Shown here: piece after piece, positions 39,752-46,836 of the stretch
Numbering within the stretch: position 1 is the first letter of the stretch
Layout: every line of letters starts with the position of its first letter
Source: Rhodococcus sp. NBC_00297
Lineage (GTDB): Bacteria; Actinomycetota; Actinomycetes; Mycobacteriales; Mycobacteriaceae
Length of the DNA: 64,000 nucleotides
Assembly: GCF_036173065.1 (NCBI RefSeq)
Contig: NZ_CP108041.1
Coordinates: forward strand, 3,909,001-3,973,000
Direction: 5' to 3'
Translations under genes and position numbers: made by a program
Notes under the pieces: generated by a model
The model's database searches: none
The model's input: the letters and a program-made list of their open reading frames with translations, nothing else
Told to the model about the DNA's origin: nothing

Positions 39752-39773
39752 GAGTCGCTCCTTCGTGTCGGGC

Positions 39774-40496
39774 CTATGTCGTTCCCGTGGACCAGGTGTG
39801 GACCAGTTGCGCTGCCGCGTCGTCGATCCGTCGAGCGTGATGCGCGTGAGCGGTCTCTCGGAACGTGTTCAGATCCCACCAGAGGGCCCTCGTGCTGTAG
39901 CGGTCGTCCGGATACGGCGTGGGGTCGATCGTATCGGCCACCACGGCCCCCGACTTCTGCCACATGGACACGGCATGGTCCGCAGCGGTGGAGAGTGCGA
40001 AACGCACCCCGAGCAACGAGCACGCCAGCGGTCCTGCGTGCGCGATCATGTCGACGAGACGTTTGTCGCGTGGCGCTGCACGATCCACCCAGCCCGATTT
40101 GAGCTCGATGACTCCCTCGCGGAGACGGTCGTTGACAGCGTCTCGCAAGACGTTCCGCGCCAACGGGTTCCGTTGCCACTCCAGGTCGGCGTGCGTCTGA
40201 CGGGCGTGCTCGTACGGACCCTGGACGCGGATGCCGGCGAGCATGCGCCCGGACGCATCCAGGGCGCACAGAAAGATGGTCGTGTTCCGCCCGTCGCGGA
40301 TGGTGTCGTACTCGAGGGCGACGGACACGTCGTGCCGCTCGTAACTGATGCGTGCACCTTCGAGGTAGCGACGCCACAGATCCGGGCGGGAGGTGGGGGA
40401 GGTGGCGACCACGGTGCACTCGAACACCGGATCGTCGTAGTACCCGAAGGCGTGTGTGGGGCGTGTGTGCGTGGTCGAGAGTGGCGGGGCCGTCAT
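39774..40496 (-). CDS. Putative GNAT-like N-acyltransferase (FeeM/autoinducer-synthase-like)
   Basis: 240 residues from ATG 40496, which has CAGGAG 8 nt upstream. The sequence VALEYDTIRDGRNTTIFLCALDASGRMLAGIRVQG followed by IELKSGWVDRAAPRDKRLVDMIAH and LLGVRFALSTAADHAVSMWQKSGAVV has the strand/helix order of GNAT enzymes and of N-acyl amino acid or homoserine lactone synthases. This is recognised by pattern, not by a strict motif. It is 22 bp upstream of moeY, clearly in one operon, so it may acylate the same product. It could be an unrelated GNAT. Confidence 0.6.
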   Translation of the reverse strand: MTAPPLSTTHTRPTHAFGYYDDPVFECTVVATSPTSRPDLWRRYLEGARISYERHDVSVALEYDTIRDGRNTTIFLCALDASGRMLAGIRVQGPYEHARQTHADLEWQRNPLARNVLRDAVNDRLREGVIELKSGWVDRAAPRDKRLVDMIAHAGPLACSLLGVRFALSTAADHAVSMWQKSGAVVADTIDPTPYPDDRYSTRALWWDLNTFRETAHAHHARRIDDAAAQLVHTWSTGTT

Positions 40497-40564
40497 GGTC
40501 TGGCGCTCCTGTACTCGGGATGGTGTCCACCGGGGTTCAGCGGTCGTGCCTCCGGCCCGGCGAG

Positions 40565-40972
40565 TCAGGCCGCGGGGGCGACCGGCGTCGACTCGACGAG
40601 CAGGTATCGACGGTCCCCGACCTGTACCCGGGAGAGTTCGAGATCCACCTCGACGGCCCCACCGTCCTTGTGGACCAGCCGGAGCCGAGCGTCGGCCGAG
40701 CCGTCGAGGGCGGCATACGCCCGCGCGGTCGCATCGGCGAGGGCCTCGGTGTCGGCAGGATGGAGCACTGCGGACGATCCGAGCAGCGCGAGCTCGCCCG
40801 AGTCGTAGCCGAGCAGGTTGCTGCACGCGGAGTTGTAGAACGCGAGAGCGCCGGAGCCGTCGTGCAGCGTCGTCGCCCGGTCGGACCGCACGACTCGGTA
40901 GTACAGGGACGAGAGGTCAGGGGCAGCCGTGACCGGGCTCGCTGTCGTATTCATCGATACCAGGTCCGACAT
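40565..40972 (-). CDS. Stand-alone PAS-domain protein
   Basis: 135 residues from ATG 40972. A single PAS fold: YYRVVRSDRATTLHDGSGALAFYNSACSNLLGYDSGELALLGSSAVLHPADTEAL, then a strand pair RLRLVHKDGGAVEVDLELSRVQV and LVESTPV. No output domain is attached, so it must work through a partner, possibly the linked GGDEF-EAL proteins. It heads the PAS-acyltransferase-MoeY-GGDEF-EAL operon. The longer frame to 41140 lies in noncoding AT-richer DNA and is rejected. A CACTAT hexamer 7 nt upstream suggests a leaderless start. Confidence 0.78.
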   Translation of the reverse strand: MSDLVSMNTTASPVTAAPDLSSLYYRVVRSDRATTLHDGSGALAFYNSACSNLLGYDSGELALLGSSAVLHPADTEALADATARAYAALDGSADARLRLVHKDGGAVEVDLELSRVQVGDRRYLLVESTPVAPAA

Positions 40973-40979
40973 GGGACCG

Positions 40980-40985
40980 ATAGTG
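40980..40985 (-). promoter_or_regulatory. -10-like CACTAT before the PAS gene
   Basis: On the minus strand CACTAT ends exactly 7 nt before the ATG at 40972 and no Shine-Dalgarno is present. One mismatch to TANNNT (C at position 1). Confidence 0.4.
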
Positions 40986-41047
40986 GCACAGTGACTTACG
41001 GTTCTGCCACGGTGCAACTGAGGCAAAACCGGTAAAGAGTCGGTTTT
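40983..41047. repeat. Two inverted repeats in the divergent PAS / GGDEF-EAL promoter region
   Basis: GTGGCA (40983-40988) pairs with TGCCAC (41005-41010), and AAAACCG (41025-41031) with CGGTTTT (41041-41047), the latter followed by one more T. They lie in an unusually AT-rich 241-bp gap between the divergent operon head at 40972 and the GGDEF-EAL gene at 41214. They could be operators or a short terminator of upstream transcription. The rest of the gap shows nothing I can name. Confidence 0.4.
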
Positions 41048-41213
41048 TATGTGTGATGTCATGAGTTGCAGGTCAATGCATTTTCGGATCAGATGTTGAT
41101 CAGAATGCGCGGAAGATGCCTCGAGCTGCGAGTACGACACGCTGCATCGACCGGGTGGGGTGGTGACGGCCGTGCGGGGGCATCGGGCCGATCAGGGGAT
41201 TTCAGGAGAAGTC

Positions 41214-43058
41214 ATGGATGGGATGGAAGGTCGGACGAGTGTCCGGCGGCCCCTCAACACGCTCGTGTCCGAGTTGGCGACGCGGTTGCTCGGTGCCGAC
41301 TCCGCGAACGTCGTCGAGGCGTACCGGGCGCTGCTCCGAGACCTGTCCACCGATTTCGGAATGGACACGTGCTTTCTCCGGCACAACGACGAGCGCATCG
41401 ACGCGTCTATTCTCGTCGCGGAGTGGCCCCCGCGGCCCGTCGTTCCCGACCCGGATCCGTTGGGCGTCGTGTACTTCGACAGAGCGGATCCCGTGTTCGC
41501 CCGGTCGCGCAGCCAGACCGAGGTCGAGATCTACAGGCCGAGCGATCAGCCCGAGAACTACCGCGACCGGGTGAAGGACGCATCAGGGGTTCCGGCGACC
41601 ACGATGGTCGCGGTACCCCTGGTCGGCGACGGCCGCACCCTGGGCGTCCTGGGTTTCGTTCGATTCGCCGACCGCCAGTGGACCGCGGAGGAGCTCGAGG
41701 CCGTCACTGCGGTCGGAGCGATGCTCGCTCAGGTGCAGAGGCGCGTGGCCGCGGAGAACGAACTGCGCCACACTGCGATGATCGACGAACTGACCGGGCT
41801 GATGAACCGTCACGGGCTGACCGAGCTGCTCGACGGGCGCGCCGGCGACGGCACCGCGGTGGGCGTGCTGTTCGTGGACATCGACCGGCTGGCCGCTCTC
41901 AACGACTTCCTCGGCCATCGCATGGGTGACGAGTTCCTGCGCACCGTCGCGGACCGCATCCGCCGCCGACTGCCGGAGGGGGACGTGGTGGCGAGGCTCG
42001 GCGGGGACGAGTTCGTCGTCGTCCTCGGTGGTGCGCCCACGGCCGAGGACGGTGCGGAGCGTGCGGAGATGGTCCGGTCGGTGGTCGCCGAGCCGATGGT
42101 GGTGGGGGACGACAGGGTGACCCGCACCGCGAGTATCGGCGTGGCCGTGGGAACCGCGGATCCGTCGGAGATGCTGCGCCGGGCGGATCAGGCGGCGCTG
42201 CACGTGAAGTCGTCGGGTGGCAACGGCGTCGTCCTCTACTCGGACGAGATCGCGGCGACCAACGACCTGCGGACCGACGTCGAGCTGACGCTGGGCCATG
42301 CCATCTCTCACGACCGGTTGGTGCTGCACTTCCAACCCGAGGTGGACCTGCGTTCCGGTGAGATCACCGCAGTGGAAGCTCTCGTCCGCTGGCCGCATCC
42401 GACCCGCGGCATGCTCGGGCCCGACGTGTTCGTGCCCATCGCCGACGCGGCGAACCTCGCCCCGGAACTCGGGCGCTGGGTCATCGATGCGGCGTGCCGG
42501 GCGTATGTGAGCTGGCGGGACGCCACGGGTCGCACCGACCTGGTTCTGCGCGTGAACATCTCACCGGTCCACCTCGCCGTGCGCGACTTCGCGCAGGAGG
42601 TGGCGGACGTCCTGCGGACCCACGGGATCGACCCGGCCTGCTTCTGCCTGGAGCTGTCCGAGGTCGCGGTGGTGGATTCGGTGGCGCGATCGGGCGCAGC
42701 CCTCACCTCCCTGCGCGACAGGGGAATCAGGACGGCCATCGACCACTTCGGTGTCGGCTACTCGTCACTGCTGCATCTCAAGAGGTTGCCGCTCGACGTG
42801 CTCAAGATCGACAGGCACTTCACCGACGGGCTCGGCGTGGACGGCGACGATCGTGCGCTCGTCTCGGTCATGATCGGACTTGCTCGGTCACTCCGGCTCG
42901 ACGTCGTCGCCAACGGAGTCGAGACGTCCGCGGCGGCGCGCACTCTGGTCGAGCTGGGCTGCCACCGCGCGCAGGGTCACGCCATCTGTCCGCCCGTCGA
43001 CGAACCCACCCTCCGCTCGCTGCTCGTCGACGGGACCCGGCTGCTCGACGTGTCCTGA
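41214..43058 (+). CDS. GAF-GGDEF-EAL protein with degenerate active sites
   Basis: 614 residues from ATG 41214 (AGGAG stands 6 nt upstream; the frame extends further but the paralogue begins here). GAF (about 1-185), GGDEF (ARLGGDEFVVVLGG near 262), EAL (AVEALVRWPHPTRGML near 387). Substitutions against the consensus: the substrate-loop Lys of D-x-D-x-F-K is Ala227 (DIDRLAALND), the second Asp of DDFGTG is His511 (IDHFGVGYSS), and the AEGVE Glu is Asn567 (VANGVET). No I-site RxxD. It is probably a weak or inactive enzyme with a binding or scaffold role. Its 3' end overlaps the convergent Mo-oxidoreductase by 82 bp. Confidence 0.9.
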   Translation: MDGMEGRTSVRRPLNTLVSELATRLLGADSANVVEAYRALLRDLSTDFGMDTCFLRHNDERIDASILVAEWPPRPVVPDPDPLGVVYFDRADPVFARSRSQTEVEIYRPSDQPENYRDRVKDASGVPATTMVAVPLVGDGRTLGVLGFVRFADRQWTAEELEAVTAVGAMLAQVQRRVAAENELRHTAMIDELTGLMNRHGLTELLDGRAGDGTAVGVLFVDIDRLAALNDFLGHRMGDEFLRTVADRIRRRLPEGDVVARLGGDEFVVVLGGAPTAEDGAERAEMVRSVVAEPMVVGDDRVTRTASIGVAVGTADPSEMLRRADQAALHVKSSGGNGVVLYSDEIAATNDLRTDVELTLGHAISHDRLVLHFQPEVDLRSGEITAVEALVRWPHPTRGMLGPDVFVPIADAANLAPELGRWVIDAACRAYVSWRDATGRTDLVLRVNISPVHLAVRDFAQEVADVLRTHGIDPACFCLELSEVAVVDSVARSGAALTSLRDRGIRTAIDHFGVGYSSLLHLKRLPLDVLKIDRHFTDGLGVDGDDRALVSVMIGLARSLRLDVVANGVETSAAARTLVELGCHRAQGHAICPPVDEPTLRSLLVDGTRLLDVS

Positions 43059-45217
43059 TCGTCGGTCCTGACGAGCCGGAGCGTCACCGGGACACCGTTG
43101 AGGACGGCATTTCCCGCGACGCCCTCGACGCGGTCCGGATCGGTGAGGTCGTTGACGCTCGGTCCGCGGACGTCGCGGGCCACCGTCAGTCGCACACCGT
43201 CGCGGTCATGCCCGAAACCGTGCGGGATGCTCACGACGCCGGGCATCACCGAGTCGCTCGCCGTCACCTCGATGCGCACGGAGCCGGCGGCGGACACGAC
43301 CTCGACGGTGTCCCCGTCGGCGATGCCGAGACGGTCGAGATCGGCGGGATGTGCCAGCAGACCGTGGCGCGGCTTGCCCTTCACGAGACGCGGCGCGTTG
43401 TGCATCCACGAGTTGTTGCTGCGAACGTGGCGGCGCCCGATCAGGAGCAGTTCGCCGTCCGCGGACGTCGTCGCGGCGAGTAGAGCGCTCCGCAGTCTGT
43501 CGATGTCCGGGGTGATCACGTCGTGCATCAGACCGATACGCCGATCGCGGGTGAGCAGCTTGCCCGGCAGACCGGGACGCAGCGGACCGAGGTCGGTGCC
43601 GTGCGGGTTCTTACGAAGTGTCCGCAGAGTGACCCCGCGAGCGCGCAGCAGCAGGAGTTCGACCGTTCGGGCGGGGGACAGCCGAGTGCGCACCTCACGG
43701 ACCACGGCCGCGGCGTTCACCCGACCCAGGGTCCGCGCACGCGTTCCGCGGCGGCGGACGGCGGCGTAGCGCAGACTCAGATCGCGGAAGATCTCCCAGT
43801 CGTGGCGCGCGTCGGCCTCTTTCGGCAGGACGGCCGGATTGAACTTGGCGGTGTTCCGCACCGCGAACGTCGAGAAGATCAGGTCGTAGTGGTCCCGCTC
43901 GAGGGCCACCGTGGACGGCAGGATGATGTCGGCGTGGCGTGAGGTCTCGTTGACGTAGATGTCGAAGGACACCATGAAGTCGAGCCCGGCGAACGCGTCG
44001 TCGAGTCGGGGGCCGCCCGGCATCGACAGCACCGGGTTGCCCGACGCCACCACCATGGCGCGGACGCGCCCGGGCCCGTCGGTGGTCATCTCGTCCACGA
44101 GGGTCGACGCCGGGAGCTCGCCACTGAACTCGGGCAGATCCCGCACCCGGCTGCGCCACTTGTCGAAATGACCGCGGCCGGTGATCTTGTTCGCGATCAG
44201 GTCGACGGCCGGATCGGTGAACAGCACGCCGCCGACCCGGTCGAGATTGCCGGTCAGGATGTTCAGGACGTGCACTGCCCACTGGCACACGGTGCCGAAC
44301 TCCTGGGTGGAGACACCCATCCGGCCGTAGACCGCGGCCGATCCGGCGCTCGCGAGATCGCGTGCCAGCGTGCGGATCACGTCGGCGTCGATACCGGTGA
44401 GAGGTGCCACGGCCTCGGGCGTGAACGCCGCCACCGCCTCGGTCACACCCTCGACGCCGTCGACGTACGGGGCGGGGGTAGCGGCGCCGTCGGCCAGGAC
44501 GACGTGAACGAGCGCCAGCAGCAGATGAGCATCCGTGCCGGGACGGATGAAGTGGTGGGTGTCGGCGACGTCCGCCGTCTCGGTGCGCCTCGGGTCGATC
44601 ACCACCATGCGCCCGCCCCGTGCGCGCAGTTCCTTCACCCGCTTCCCGAAATCGGGCACCGTCATCATGGATCCGTTCGACGCCATCGGGTTGGCGCCCA
44701 GGACGAGGAAGAAGTCGGTGTTGTCGATGTCGGCGATCGGCTGACGGAGCTGATGCCCGTAGAACAACATGTTGGTCAGCTGGTGCGGCAACTGGTCCAG
44801 CGACGTGGCGGAGTACCGGTTGCGGGTGCGCAGCATCGACAGGAACGGGATGCCGTGGGTCATGGCGCCGAGACTGTGCACGTTGGGGTTGCCCGCGTAG
44901 ACACCCACGGCGTCGGCGCCGTGCTCGTCACGGATGGCGGACAGGCGTCGTGCCACGAGGTCCACCGCTTCGTCCCACCCGATCTCGCGCCACCCCGACT
45001 CGGTGCGCTGCAGCGGTCGGCGGACACGGTCGGGGTCGTTCAGGATGTCGACGAGCGCGGTCGCCTTGGGGCAGATGTGTCCGCGGGACAACGGATCCTT
45101 CTTGTCCCCGCGGACGGACTGCACACCCTCGTCGGTCACCGTGTACTCAAGTCCGCACATGGCCTCGCAGAGGGTGCAGGTGCCGTGGGCGGTGCGGGTG
45201 GTTCCAGCCGAGGTCAT
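42977..45217 (-). CDS. Molybdopterin oxidoreductase with N-terminal 4Fe-4S motif
   Basis: About 746 residues from ATG 45217. A Fe-S motif CTLCEAMC...HICPKA near residues 14-50 opens a Mo/W-bis-MGD domain (YAGNPNVHSLGAMTHG, LVLGANPMASNGSMMTVPD, VIDPRRTETADVADTHHFIRPGTDAHLLLAL) and a C-terminal dinucleotide-binding domain (NNSWMHNAPRLVKGKPRHGLLAHPADLDRLGIADGDTVEV). No Tat signal, so probably cytoplasmic. The last 25-30 residues (SSSRVPSTSSERRVGSSTGG) run over the end of the convergent GGDEF-EAL gene. It is of the assimilatory nitrate reductase/formate dehydrogenase-like class; substrate unknown. Confidence 0.85.
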   Translation of the reverse strand: MTSAGTTRTAHGTCTLCEAMCGLEYTVTDEGVQSVRGDKKDPLSRGHICPKATALVDILNDPDRVRRPLQRTESGWREIGWDEAVDLVARRLSAIRDEHGADAVGVYAGNPNVHSLGAMTHGIPFLSMLRTRNRYSATSLDQLPHQLTNMLFYGHQLRQPIADIDNTDFFLVLGANPMASNGSMMTVPDFGKRVKELRARGGRMVVIDPRRTETADVADTHHFIRPGTDAHLLLALVHVVLADGAATPAPYVDGVEGVTEAVAAFTPEAVAPLTGIDADVIRTLARDLASAGSAAVYGRMGVSTQEFGTVCQWAVHVLNILTGNLDRVGGVLFTDPAVDLIANKITGRGHFDKWRSRVRDLPEFSGELPASTLVDEMTTDGPGRVRAMVVASGNPVLSMPGGPRLDDAFAGLDFMVSFDIYVNETSRHADIILPSTVALERDHYDLIFSTFAVRNTAKFNPAVLPKEADARHDWEIFRDLSLRYAAVRRRGTRARTLGRVNAAAVVREVRTRLSPARTVELLLLRARGVTLRTLRKNPHGTDLGPLRPGLPGKLLTRDRRIGLMHDVITPDIDRLRSALLAATTSADGELLLIGRRHVRSNNSWMHNAPRLVKGKPRHGLLAHPADLDRLGIADGDTVEVVSAAGSVRIEVTASDSVMPGVVSIPHGFGHDRDGVRLTVARDVRGPSVNDLTDPDRVEGVAGNAVLNGVPVTLRLVRTDDQDTSSSRVPSTSSERRVGSSTGGQMA

Positions 45218-45224
45218 TCCACGC

Positions 45225-45230
45225 ACGCTA
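45225..45230 (-). promoter_or_regulatory. -10 hexamer TAGCGT for the leaderless Mo-oxidoreductase
   Basis: On the minus strand TAGCGT ends 7 nt before the ATG at 45217. This fits the ATG rather than the GTG 9 nt further upstream as the start. Confidence 0.5.
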
Positions 45231-45275
45231 GTCGCGTGTACCCGGACGCATCGAGATTCTGTGACGAGTGTGAAT

Positions 45276-45281
45276 TACAGT
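45276..45281 (+). promoter_or_regulatory. -10 hexamer TACAGT for the leaderless serine hydrolase
   Basis: TACAGT ends 7 nt before the GTG at 45289, with no ribosome site between; back to back with the promoter of the divergent Mo-oxidoreductase. Confidence 0.5.
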
Positions 45282-45288
45282 CGGGCTC

Positions 45289-46116
45289 GTGGTCACCGGC
45301 AACGCATCCGAGATTCTGTCCTCACTCACCGACTGGCCGGTCCCGGCGGTGTCGGCCGCGGTGATCACCGACGGTCCCGACGTGGCCGCGCGGCACGGTG
45401 ATCGGGACCGCGTGCAGGAACTGGCCTCGGTCACCAAGCTCCTCGTCGCCTACGCGGCGCTCGTCGCGGTGGAGGAGGGAGCCGTCGAGCTCGACGAGGC
45501 GGCGGGACCCGAAGGATCCACCGTCCGACACCTTCTCGCCCACACCTCGGGAGTCGCGTTCGACGACCGACGGCCCACCACGGCGCCGGGGACGAAACGC
45601 ATCTACTCGAGCGCCGGCTTCGAGATCCTGGCGGAGCACGTGACCGAGCGTTCCGGCATCGAGTTCGAGGAGTACCTGTCCGCCGCCGTGCTCGAACCGT
45701 TGGGTATGACCTCGACCGAGCTGCACGGGTCGGCCGGCCACGGAGCCCGCTCCAATCTCTGCGACATGGAGGCGTTCGCGGCAGAACTGCTCGCACCGAC
45801 GCTCGTCTCCCGCCAGACCGTCGACGAGGCGACGAGCGTGCAGTTCGAGGGACTCGGAGGCATCCTCCCCGGGTACGGGTCGCAGCGACCCAACGACTGG
45901 GGTCTGGGCTTCGAGCTCCGTGACCACAAGTCGCCGCACTGGACGGGGGAGACGAACTCGGCGCGCACGTTCGGGCACTTCGGGCAGTCGGGAACGTTCC
46001 TCTGGGTGGACCCCGAAGCCCGCGTCTCGTGCGTCGTGCTCGCCGACCGCGCCTTCGGGGACTGGGCCAAGCCGTTGTGGACCGCGTTGGGTGACACGGT
46101 GCTCGCGGGCGTGTGA
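45289..46116 (+). CDS. Beta-lactamase-family serine hydrolase
   Basis: 275 residues of the class C beta-lactamase/D,D-peptidase fold. The SxxK motif is SVTK in ELASVTKLLVAYAALV near residue 47; the Tyr motif is YSSAGFEILAEHV near 105; later GHFGQSGTFLWVDPEARVSCVVLADR is the KTG-like strand region (HFG...GT). No signal peptide is visible, so it is probably cytoplasmic, in contrast to true beta-lactamases. Relatives are esterases or amide hydrolases with unknown substrates. GTG start, leaderless. Confidence 0.85.
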   Translation: MVTGNASEILSSLTDWPVPAVSAAVITDGPDVAARHGDRDRVQELASVTKLLVAYAALVAVEEGAVELDEAAGPEGSTVRHLLAHTSGVAFDDRRPTTAPGTKRIYSSAGFEILAEHVTERSGIEFEEYLSAAVLEPLGMTSTELHGSAGHGARSNLCDMEAFAAELLAPTLVSRQTVDEATSVQFEGLGGILPGYGSQRPNDWGLGFELRDHKSPHWTGETNSARTFGHFGQSGTFLWVDPEARVSCVVLADRAFGDWAKPLWTALGDTVLAGV

Positions 46117-46165
46117 CCCGCCGCGACACGCCGCCGGAACCCACCCGACACACCGAACGACTGGT

Positions 46166-46179
46166 GTAACAGGGGTAAC
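46166..46179 (+). promoter_or_regulatory. Direct repeat GTAAC-N4-GTAAC upstream of the DUF3145 gene
   Basis: Two exact GTAAC copies spaced 9 bp apart, about 85 bp before the start at 46264. Paired GTAAC-type half-sites resemble OmpR-family (MtrA-like) operators of actinobacteria; assignment is a guess from the pattern. Confidence 0.3.
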
Positions 46180-46263
46180 TCGAGGCACACTGGTAGAAGC
46201 CGTACATCAGCAGACGCGTCAGGCCGTTGGGGAAGACGTCCCTCGTCGAAGCTGGAGGCAACG

Positions 46264-46767
46264 GTGAACGCACTGAACCAATTCGCGGACTCGACCACGG
46301 GTGTCGTCTACATTCACTCGTCGCCGGCCGCGCTGTGCCCGCATGTCGAATGGGCGCTGTCCGATGCGCTCGACTGCCGAGCAAATCTCAAGTGGACCGC
46401 GCAGCCCGCATTCGACGGTCAACTGCGGGCCACCACCAACTGGACCGGCCCCGTGGGCACCGGCGCCCGGTTGGCCAGCGTGCTGCGCTCATGGCAGATG
46501 CTGCGTTTCGAGGTCACCGAGGACCCCAGTGAGGGTGTCGACGGTGAACGCTTCGCGCACGTGCCCGGCCTCGGCCTGTGGCACGGCGCCACCAGTGCCA
46601 ACGGCGACGTCATGGTGGGCGAGCAGCGACTGCGGTCGATCCTGGAACAGGGCCGCGGCGACGTGTACGCACAGTTGGATCACGTTCTCGGTACCGCCTG
46701 GGACGCGGAGCTCGAACAGTTCCGTCTCGGTGGAGTCGGTGGAGAGGTCACCTGGCTCGCGAGTTAG
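46264..46767 (+). CDS. DUF3145 family protein
   Basis: 167 residues of an actinobacteria-specific family of unknown function, recognised by GVVYIHSSPAALCPHVEWALSDAL, LKWTAQPAFDGQLRATTNWTGPVGTGARLASVLRSW and FRLGGVGGEVTWLAS at the end. Soluble, no signal. GTG at 46264 has GGAGG about 7 nt upstream. Convergent with accD6, separated by a strong hairpin. Its lineage restriction suggests a mycolata/actinobacterial-specific process, but nothing in the sequence names it. Confidence 0.85.
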   Translation: MNALNQFADSTTGVVYIHSSPAALCPHVEWALSDALDCRANLKWTAQPAFDGQLRATTNWTGPVGTGARLASVLRSWQMLRFEVTEDPSEGVDGERFAHVPGLGLWHGATSANGDVMVGEQRLRSILEQGRGDVYAQLDHVLGTAWDAELEQFRLGGVGGEVTWLAS

Positions 46768-46779
46768 TGGGCCTCCGGC

Positions 46780-46827
46780 CCCCGTGAGCCTTTTGCGCAT
46801 CCAGGGATGCGCAAAAGGCTCACGGGG
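46780..46827. terminator. Perfect 22-bp hairpin terminator between DUF3145 and accD6
   Basis: Arms 46780-46801 and 46806-46827 pair over all 22 bp with loop CAGG; the stem begins CCCCGTGAGCC and contains a TTTT/AAAA block. Lying between convergent genes, it can stop both. Exceptionally long and perfect. Confidence 0.8.
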
Positions 46828-46836
46828 CGACGCCAC

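Noticed and set aside
40973..41213. Possible c-di-GMP riboswitch in the AT-rich leader between GGDEF-EAL and PAS genes
   Set aside because: None of the conserved c-di-GMP-I or -II core sequences is visible; only simple inverted repeats are.
45289..46116. Secreted beta-lactamase (antibiotic resistance)
   Set aside because: SxxK fold only; there is no signal peptide, and the relatives are esterase/amidase-like hydrolases.
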